From: Chamaecrista fasciculata
Lineage: Eukaryota; Streptophyta; Magnoliopsida; Fabales; Fabaceae
Direction of reading: 5' to 3'
DNA length: 64,000 nt
Assembly: GCA_003254925.1 (NCBI GenBank)
Contig: QANZ01011469.1
Location: 81,142 to 145,141 of the forward strand
The notes beneath the pieces were generated by a model that worked only from the letters and a program-made list of their open reading frames with translations, did not search any database and was not told the origin of the DNA. Below are positions 56,114 to 64,000 of the stretch, in pieces (positions within the stretch are counted from its first letter, which is position 1; each line of letters starts with the position of its first letter). The translations under genes were made by a program, and so were the position numbers.

Positions 56114-57368
56114 AAATTCTTGCAAAGATTTGAATTTAAGAAAGATAACAAATAACTGGAGCTAAAATGCCATATTTCATCATGCATTTAAATGAAATAT
56201 ATTTATATATACAATGTTGACAGTATTTTAAGAGGAGCATTAGGTTAAGAATTACCAATCTTGCAAGTAATCATCAATAGTAGGAGGCAGAGGTATTAGC
56301 AGCTTGTGCGGGTTTTATATGGCTCTGGCCATTTCAGATTTTTCACAGATTAATATACGGCAACCAAATGAAGTACATAATACTAATAGTCAAACTGTAG
56401 AATATTGGGCAACTTATAGTGGGAGTGGGACTAAACTAAAAATAATTTTATTACTCAAAGACTACAAATACAAATTTCTCCAACACTTTTATCTCACACT
56501 CCCTTTTACTATTATGTTCTCTCACTGACACATAATTTCATGACACAGAGCTACTTTGCTGCACACACACATATAGATACATATACATATACATATATAT
56601 ATATATTAGGGCGTATCTTAACGGGCACATAAATATGAACATAAAATGAAAGAGGAACCAAATCGTCAACTCAGTAAAAAAAGAAAAACCAAGTAGTAAA
56701 TTTTTTTCCATTTTAATTACATGTAATATTTTTATCTTAGTATAAGTGGGAGGACGATTAAAAGACTTCTCCTATATATAATATAGTATAAATCTATAGG
56801 TTCCATGGTTGTATATGGCGGTCACTACATTTCTTGGCTTTTCTCCACTTTTCAACATTTTTTTTAATTTATTATATACTTATTAAATCATGCATATTCT
56901 AGACTTGTTCCAAGAGTCTTCTAGAGATAGATGTAGATAGATAATTCTAGAGAGATGGAGAGAGAGTCGGTGGATCTTTAACACAAACGAGTTAGTTTCT
57001 TCATGAACTACTCTAAATATAGAATCATCGGTTAAAACAGACATGGGTTTTCATTATCTTAGGGAAATGATACATCAAATGATTTCTGTGGCTGCTAATA
57101 ATACATATTCGTTGTAATTGACAAGCTTACACACAGTAATTAGCACCCAAAGCGCTGTGAAGTCAATAAAGTTACCAAATGCCCTGTTCTTTGTGTAACT
57201 CTTTCCTGTGCCCGCCCGCACTTGCACGTTGTAAACAAGTCAATAAAAGAACTCAATTATTGATGTGCAATGACTTCCAAATTCCAATGCAATGGGAGAA
57301 ACGAAACAGATATTTGAAACAATTAATAAACCAATGGTCCCATATGAAGACGACCACATAAAATAGTT
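56114..57368. repeat. 1.25-kb duplicated segment, copy 2 (ends at an N)
   Basis: The near-identical partner of 50164-51418. It stops exactly at the N at 57369, where the promoter end and exons 1-3 of the second Csl gene should follow. No gene of its own. Confidence 0.9.
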
Positions 57369-57683
57369 NCTTTTTTGAATTTAATTTGCCCTAAAATTAA
57401 GATTTAACTCTTAGATATTAAAATATATATTTTTAGCCCTTAATGTGTTTTTTTTTTTTACAAACATCAACTATTTAGTCTTTGTAAGAAATATTTCAAA
57501 GACTAATAGATAATGTTTATAAGATAAAAAATAAGAGATCAAAAAATATATTTTCAAGACTAAATTTTAATTTTGAGATGAATTCAGAAATCAAAAAATA
57601 GATTTTCTAAATTTTATCAGTTCTCTTCCATTTATTTACTTGGTTCACATTATAATTGGAACTTGTTTTTCATACGTTGGCAG

Positions 57684-60600
57684 GTTATACTGGAGAACAA
57701 GAAAGATCAGTCAAATGGGTTGCCCCATTTAGTGTATATAGCTAGAGAGAAGAGACCAGAGCATCCACATCACTACAAAGCTGGTGCTATGAATGTTTTG
57801 GTAACACATTCCCTATTAATTTTTTCACTCCTTAATATTATTTGATTTATATATATATGTTCAATTTTAGTGACCAAATAAATTGAATGCTGCTGCATAT
57901 ATACGTGCAGACCAGAGTTTCTGGGGTGATGACCAACGCTCCATATATGTTGAACGTAGACTGTGACATGATGGTGAATAATCCAAAGATTGTTCTGCAT
58001 GTCATGTGCATGTTTCTGGATTCTAAGGGCCACAAAGAAGTTGCATTTGTTCAATGTTTTCAGCAATTTTATGATGGATTGAAAGATGATCCTTTTGGAA
58101 ACCAGTTGGTGGCTATTTTTCAGGTGCCATTCAATATTCAACCAATCTCTCTTTGCATTCAACTTAAAATGTCCATTGCTCATATTGGTCTTATATGTCT
58201 AAGTCATATTTTATTTTAGTCTACAATCTTTCAGAAATTTTATTTTTGTTCATTAAATATGCAATTTGTTTCAAATTGATCATACTATTGTAATCCATTA
58301 ATTTTTTTTGTTAAATTCTGATGTGTTATAGTTTAACTAATAATAATATCCACGTCAGCCACTTTTGACACATCATCATTTAATATTTTTGATACGATAC
58401 GAGCAGTGACGGAGATAGGGGGCTGGTGGGGGCCACGCCCCCCCCCCTCCAAAATTTTAGTAATTACTACAAATTAGTCCTAATATAATTTAATTGTATG
58501 CATTATAATCCCAACGGCCCCCTTTAGTGTTAAAAAAAAATTCTGGCCCCCCCTTGTTAACATTTCTGGCTCCGTCACTGGATACGAGTATAAGTCCTTA
58601 GAAGAATCACACCCCAAAAGCTAACTGTTGAGGTTGGAGAGTCCAAAGCTATACGGCGTATCTTACTTTCAGCTAATCATCCCATGTGAGACTCGTATCA
58701 ATCTTCCTCTCTTATTCAAGAGTGAAGAGAGATGATGATGATGATGAATTTGAGGGGAAGAGAGGAAGATTGCAGAATGAGAGGAAAAGATGATGATGTG
58801 TCAAATTATGACAAATGTAACAACAGGACCAGTTTGAAATAAAGTTTCATATTTAATAGATTAAAATAAAATTTCTGAAACATCTTGAACCAAAATAAAA
58901 TATGATCTATATATATCAGACTCAATTGAATATTAGACCAAATTAAAACTACCAATAAAGTTTTTTGAACTTCTTCTTTCCTGCTTTGTGAAACGCAGTA
59001 TATGATTGTTGGAATAGCAGGACTTCAAGGACCTTATTATTCAGGAACAAACTGCTTCCACAGAAGAAAAATCATTTACGGCCTTTCTCCTGACGATGCC
59101 GAAATTAGAAAACAAGGTCGTGAACTAAATAAAAGTACATGTATACCAATGCTCATTTATTCATTATATCATTATAATGCTGCCTAGCTAGGAAACTTAA
59201 CAATATCATCATTTTGCGTATTTTGCAGAAAAATTATCAGACAAAGAACTAGAACACAAGTTCGGAAATTCAAAGGAATTTGTCAAATCAGCAGCTCAGT
59301 GTTTGGAAGGGAAGACAAATTCTCCAAGTGACATTATCAGTCCTTCCAAATTTCTGGAGGCAGCAAGCCAAGTTGCTAGTTGCGAATATGATTATGGCAC
59401 TGGCTGGGGCAAACAGGTCAGGATCAAAAGCATATAAATATCCCAAATTTTCGCTTTAATTCCTTGGAAGTTGCAACATCCTCTTTCTTCCTTACCCGTC
59501 TTGCCTTTTTTTTTTCTGTTGAGTAAATTAATAATATGGTCCTTGGAAGATGACAAATATCTCAATTTAGTCTTTAAAAGATAAAATTATAAAATTTAGT
59601 CCTTGCAAGATACAATTACTACAATCAATTTGATCTTTTCATTGAAGAACCCAATAGAAGTTTAATGATAAATATGATGTAATTTTAAATCTTGTTAAAA
59701 TTATAATAAACAATTACACTGTTAAAAAAATATATTTGCCCTTAAATTAGAATTAAATCATTAATGTTTTAAAAAAGGAAAAAATTTATTGCAATTGCAT
59801 ATTTCATATATAGACTAAAACCTTATATTTTTATGTTTCAGTGACTAAATTAGTATATTTATCATCTTTAGGGGACTAAATCATTAACTTAATCTTTTTT
59901 CATTTAATAAACTTTTTGGGATAACCTTTAGGTGGGGTGTTTATATGGATCAATAGCAGAGGATCTTTTAACAGGTTTAAGCATACATAGAAGAGGTTGG
60001 AGATCAGAATGTTGCACACCAGATCCTATTGCCTTCACTGGATGTGCCCCTGGAGGATCCATACCCACAATGACTCAACAAAAGAGATGGGCCTCTGGCA
60101 TGTTGATCGACTTATTCACCAAACAAAGCCCCATTTTGGGATTCCTCTTCGGTAAGATCCAATTTAGGGAATGTTTGGCCTACTTGTGGATCACCACATG
60201 GGGTCTACGCTCTGTTCCTGAGCTATGTTATGCCCTTCTTCCTCCATATTGCATCATCACCAATTCCACTTTCTTTCCTAAGGTAACTTTTCAAAACCCA
60301 CTACTTATTAATTAGAGGAAATTACACATAAGGTTAATGTGATTTGACTTATTTATAGAAAGAGGTTAGTGTGATTTGACTCATTTATAGAAAGAGTCCG
60401 TGTGATTTAAAAAGTAGCAAATAAGGGCATGTGGTTTGCTCCGTTAACAAAAATGCTCCGTTAGCAAATAAGGGCACGTGACCCATTTCCACATACCCAA
60501 TCCCTAATTTCTGTGTATTAGGGTTCGAGAATGGAAGAAAATGGCAAGAATGGGAGTTAGATTTCGAGAGGATGTGGAGATAGTGTTCGATTTTTACAAA

Positions 60601-61431
60601 ATGGGAGAGAAATTAGGGATTGAGTATGTGGAAATGAGTCAAGTGAGCTTCACATTGTTGTAATTTCGTTAGTTTTGGATGACAAATACCTCCGGAAACC
60701 CTTTTTGTTCACGGAACAAATCATGTGTTCTTATTTGACACTTTTTAAACCACAGCAACTCTTTCTGTAAATGGGTCAAACCATGTGTAATTTACCCTAT
60801 TACTTAGCTAACTATCATTCAACATTTCAATTCAATGTGTTTCTGTATTTAATTAATGAGAAAGTATATATTTCAGGAACTTCCGGTATGGATTCCTGTC
60901 TCCCTCTCTGTGATCTACATTGTGTACAGTCTGATAGAATCCATTACAATTGGGTTATCAATCCGGACATGGTGGAACAACCACAGGATGGGAAGAATAA
61001 TAACCATGAACCCTTGGTTTTTGGGTTTTCTAAGTGCAATGGTTAAGATAATGGGGATATCAGACTTGGTATTTGAAATAACTAAAAAGGAAACCCCAAC
61101 TACTAGTGGTTCCAATAATAATGAAGATGATGGTAGGTTCACATTCGATGAGTCACCAGTGTTTGTGCCAGGAACCACCATATTGCTGCTTCAACTCACA
61201 GCATTGGTAATGAAATCACTGAGGTTGCAGCCACCAAATGAGAGTGGGAATAATGAGTGTGGTGGGGTTTTGGAGTTGGTGTGTAGTGTGTATTTGGTGG
61301 TATGCTATTTGCCGTTTCTGAAAGGACTGTTTGCGAAAGGAGCATATGGCATTCCTTTATCCACAGTTTTTAAGTCAGCGGCTATAGCCTTTGTCTTTGT
61401 GAACTTTAGTAGAAGTACCATTACTGGTTGA
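57684..61431 (+). CDS. Cellulose synthase-like protein, CslB/CslH type (gene 2, 5' exons missing)
   Basis: Six exons equivalent to exons 4-9 of gene 1: 57684-57800, 57911-58123, 58999-59116, 59229-59416, 59932-60282, 60877-61431; 513 codons visible, all open and in phase. Motifs kept: DCD (MLNVDCDMM), ED ([10 protein letters not shown]) and QQKRW. Exons 1-3, with the first membrane helices and the DD motif, are not present between the N at 57369 and 57684. Because every remaining exon is clean, I think the 5' end is lost in an assembly join and the gene may be whole in the plant. Exon 4 has 3 codons fewer than in gene 1. Introns 5, 7 and 8 carry insertions not shared with gene 1. Confidence 0.88.
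58404..58580. mobile_element. hAT MITE in intron 5 of Csl gene 2
   Basis: A 177-bp element starting CAGTGACGGAGATAGGGGG and ending TGGCTCCGTCACTG, with an exact 8-bp target duplication GATACGAG (58396-58403 and 58581-58588). The ends are CAGTGACGGA/TCCGTCACTG, typical of Ac-like hAT MITEs. Fresh by its perfect duplication. Confidence 0.88.
59520..59899. mobile_element. Inverted-repeat MITE in intron 7 of Csl gene 2
   Basis: The left end GAGTAAATTAATAATATGGT and the right end GACTAAATCATTAACTTAATC are imperfect inverted repeats, with inner repeats of 'tttagtccttgcaagata'. Non-coding. The target duplication is unclear. Confidence 0.55.
60315..60797. mobile_element. MULE MITE in intron 8 of Csl gene 2
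   Basis: A 483-bp element with ends GAGGAAATTACACATAAGG and CCATGTGTAATTTACCC, a 9-bp flank with one mismatch (TATTAATTA/TATTACTTA), and inverted 'gtggtttgctccgttaaca' arms. Close to the family of the SAP Pack-MULE. The core (about 60500-60650) is GC-richer, but I recognise no gene in it. Confidence 0.72.
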
Positions 61432-62079
61432 CAATCTACGTTTTGCAATGTTATCAAGATCCTAAAATTATGTAAGATTGAGATCTTAAGATGTCTCATC
61501 TTACTAGATTATTTTGAGAATTATAAATATATAAGATTGTAAGATCCAGCAAGATTCTAGCAACTTTTCTTTTGTTTTTTATTCTAGACCCAAAATGAAA
61601 TTAGGTGTAATCTTTTATGATTTGGGAAGGAAAACACAAATGAAGCAACATTGTGAAAGGATGGTGGTTGTTCAAAATAAATGTTGTTCGTCATTTGTTG
61701 CTTTCTGTCATTCTCTGTTGTTCATTAGCATCCATCACCAATATTCATGAGTTACTTTAATGTATCTCTTCAAATTCAAACTCTCGTTTTCTTTTCTTTG
61801 TTTTCTTCTCCAAGTATTATGAGTCACTTGTTATTTTTTAGTTTTTAAATGAATCAGGCATGTATTGGGGAATTATCTGTTTGAATTATCTGCTTCAAAC
61901 AGTGATAAAGTAAACCTCAGCTCAAAGTTATAGTTATTAGTTAGTCAGCTCAGCGTTTGTTAAGTTTGTTAGATCTCATATTAGTTTCTGTTAGTAGATC
62001 TTGTTAGCATTATATCTCTATATATAAAAAGCCTTGCACTCTATTCAATTCAATCAATAACACAATTCATTTCATCATT
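61432..62079. other. 3' flank of Csl gene 2 with a possible LTR remnant
   Basis: No gene seen. About 61861-62078 begins TGTATTGGGGAATTATC and ends TTCATTTCATCA, with TATATAAAAAGCCTTGCACT followed by CTATTCAATTCAATCAATAA, a layout common in the R/U5 part of plant Copia LTRs. It may be a solo LTR fossil cut by the LINE tail that follows; no target duplication seen. Confidence 0.35.
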
Positions 62080-62324
62080 TTTTTTTCTGAAACATAATTC
62101 ATTCAAAAGAAAGGTAAAGCCAAGTATAATACAAACAAAAACATATCAAAATAATCAAATCCCTCACTAGCATCAACAAGAAAACTAGAAAGAACATCAA
62201 CTGACGAAGGTGGGAGGTTTACAACCCATTTAAGAGAGACTTGAAGGAAGAGAGAGCATTTCTCTCTCTCTAACTCTTTCTCTCTCTGAACTGAAATGTA
62301 TTTACACGACAAACGATTCACCAA
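62080..62324 (-). mobile_element. 5'-truncated LINE 3' end
   Basis: A plus-strand T-run at 62080-62088 followed by a tail (AACATAATTCATTCAAAAG, AAGGTAAAGCCAAG) closely matching the tail at 32700-32740. The minus-strand frame ends KWVVNLPPSSVDVLSSFLVD, then a C-terminus ending LYLALPFF. Only the last 250 bp or so of the element. Confidence 0.65.
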
Positions 62325-62687
62325 AAAAAAATAGAGTGAAGATTAAAATCGAAAATAAGGCTTTACCCATACCCACTTTTCACTTTTGTAGTGCATACTT
62401 GAATTTGCACCAGAAAACAGAGTCATTTGTTGGGTAATTGCCTAATTGGGTTATACCTAACTAGAGGACGGGGTCAATTCCATTAGGGACTTTATTAATA
62501 AAGTAGAAACAAAAATATATAGATATGGAGTAAATAAATTCTAGTATCTTCCGTTTTCCTTCCTCTTAGTTGTTGACAATACATGACTTCGCTGACTGCA
62601 ATAACACACTTGTATATTTCTTTTCACACTCTGATTTATTTCTTCTCGCTCGTTCCTGTAAGAGGCAAGAGAGAAAGAGAGAGAGAG

Positions 62688-62880
62688 ATGGCTATGAACC
62701 CAGTTCTATTGAAGGTGGGTTTAGGGGTTGTTGCGCTGTGTATAGCAAGCTACATACTTGGTCCTCCTCTCTACTGGCATTTCGTCGAAGGCGTTGCTGC
62801 ACTCAAACACTCTTCTTCTTCTTCTTGTGCGCCTTGCGTCTGCGATTGCTCTTCTCAACCTATCCTTTCTATTCCTCAAG
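62688..62880 (+). CDS. DUF1068 family protein (NKS1/ELMO-like), exon 1
   Basis: Exon 1 encodes 64 aa plus one base: MAMNPVLLKVGLGVVALCIA, a membrane anchor at about residues 8-25, then SYILGPPLYWHFVEG and the Cys-rich SCAPCVCDCSSQP, then LSIPQ before a GT donor at 62881. This matches the N-terminus of the plant DUF1068 family, which includes Arabidopsis NKS1/ELMO proteins, Golgi membrane proteins that help pectin synthesis and cell adhesion. The ATG at 62688 follows a GA-rich leader and gives the family's usual start; an upstream in-frame Met would only add non-conserved residues. The remaining exons lie beyond or near the window end and I cannot place exon 2. Confidence 0.85.
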
Positions 62881-64000
62881 GTCATTTCATCTCTTTCTCT
62901 CTCTCGCCTTTCATTTCTGGCTTCTGGATCTGATTGGATCTCTTCTTGTTATACTCTTTCCCTCACTTTCTGCATCTACTTCTTTTCCCCTACTTTACTA
63001 ATTCATAGGTTATTGCTTATCTAATGTCTCTTTCAGGCATTCCTGGGTTATTCAATTTTGCTTTGTTTTAATTAAATCCGGAATTGTGTTTTGGAAAAGA
63101 AAATAAGAGAAACTGTGAGATCTGGTGCCAAGGGAATTTTGTAATTATGAGCTTTAGAACGCCCTTGCTTCAATTGCTTGAATAGTCTTTGACTTGGATA
63201 GATCTGGTTGCTCACTGTATTTAAACTTTCACTATGCGACGATAATTAAGTAGATGGATTCTTCCAACTTATATAAGTGTGTTTCTTTTAGCTTGAACTT
63301 CTTTTACTGTCTTGTTCTGTCTCACTTCCCTCGATCATAATTCTAATCTTCCCTGTGTAACCCTTAGCTACTTGATTCACACACTCAAGTCTGGGTAAAT
63401 TTGAGGAAAATCACTATATTACTTCCGTCCATGGACGCTTTCCTTCTGAATGCTTGGTTTATCCTTCTACCCATGAATTATTCTACTTATTTTAGACGTA
63501 TGTAATAGCCGACACTCAATACTGTTGTGATGTCAAACAACTAAGTGCATAACATCATCATTCATACATGTTTTCATACAGTACCATAAGGTTAAGTGTC
63601 TTGCAGAATCTATTATAGATTTCATTTTCATTCAAGAAGACGGGTCAGTGAAACAAGAGTTAATGTAGATCTGTTTGCTAGTTTCTTTCTTCTTTATAAT
63701 TGTAATTATCCCATAGATATATCAGGACTTTTCCATTGAGACTTGATCTCCACAAGGTTTCAAACTTTTCATCAATAGTTTAAGGAGACTGGCTACCACA
63801 ATTTAGAACAAAGATAAGGAACGATGAAATTTTTAATGAAGTGCTGAAAACATTTACAGTGTCTGAAATGATAGTGTTAATAATTTGAAATAATAACGTT
63901 AATATCATGGCATGGTCTTTAATTATTGCTGATTCCTTTGCTTGTTTCTAATAGAGTTGCAATTCAATGATGTCTCTCCTGAAAATCTTAGCTGATTCCT
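62881..64000 (+). other. Intron 1 of the DUF1068 gene (to window end)
   Basis: Pyrimidine-rich near its start, then AT-rich with no clear gene. A possible acceptor (TTTCTAATAG) ends at 63954, but the sequence after it soon meets a stop and does not resemble the family's second exon. Confidence 0.5.

Noticed and set aside
62103-62324. Minus-strand 73-codon frame as a gene
   Set aside because: It is the 3' end of a truncated LINE; the tail matches that at 32700.
63955-64000. Exon 2 of the DUF1068 gene after TTTCTAATAG
   Set aside because: The frame reaches a stop within 14 codons and does not resemble the conserved second exon; more likely still intron.

Overview
The window is nuclear DNA from a flowering plant, most likely a eudicot. 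Host genes are split by short GT-AG introns, the intergenic DNA is very AT-rich, and small DNA transposons (MITEs), L1-type LINEs, a SINE and a Ty3/gypsy fossil fill the gaps. I cannot name the species. Single N characters at 4055, 4525, 45130 and 57369 look like contig joins, and three of them sit at suspicious duplications or breaks.

Layout. 0-8 kb: a tRNA-Val(CAC), several MITEs and a two-exon type 2 non-specific lipid transfer protein gene (2486-3110, minus). 8.3-20.3 kb: a 20-exon minus-strand gene for a LisH/coiled-coil/HEAT protein of about 1191 aa (RELCH/KIAA1468-like). 20.9-21.8 kb: a Pack-MULE carrying a piece of a splicing factor SF1 gene. 24.0-25.8 kb: a two-exon PB1-domain gene (minus), followed at 26.0-27.1 kb by a second Pack-MULE carrying an Aux/IAA piece. 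30.4-31.2 kb: an open type I MADS-box gene (minus). 32.7-35.5 kb: a LINE 3' end and a broken Ty3/gypsy fossil. 36.3-44.9 kb: two diverged copies of a segmental duplication, each with a broken relative of the MADS gene; a third Pack-MULE, carrying an A20/AN1 zinc-finger (SAP) piece, sits in the second copy. 44.9-50.2 kb: a young L1-type LINE with two long open frames. 51.5-61.4 kb: two tandem cellulose synthase-like genes (CslB/CslH type, plus). The first is complete (9 exons, 759 aa); the second lacks its 5' exons at an N. 62.7 kb to the end: exon 1 of a DUF1068 (NKS1/ELMO-like) gene running off the window.

Most interesting observation. The MADS gene and its two broken relatives do not start with the usual basic MADS N-terminus. 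They start with a stretch that closely matches residues about 30-52 of the PB1-domain protein encoded 5 kb away. This looks like a local fusion in which the start of a PB1 gene replaced the start of a type I MADS box, followed by duplication of the chimera.

Second theme. Three Pack-MULEs within 23 kb, with 9-bp target duplications and long inverted arms, each hold a piece of a different host regulatory gene. Several empty relatives sit in introns or just outside genes.
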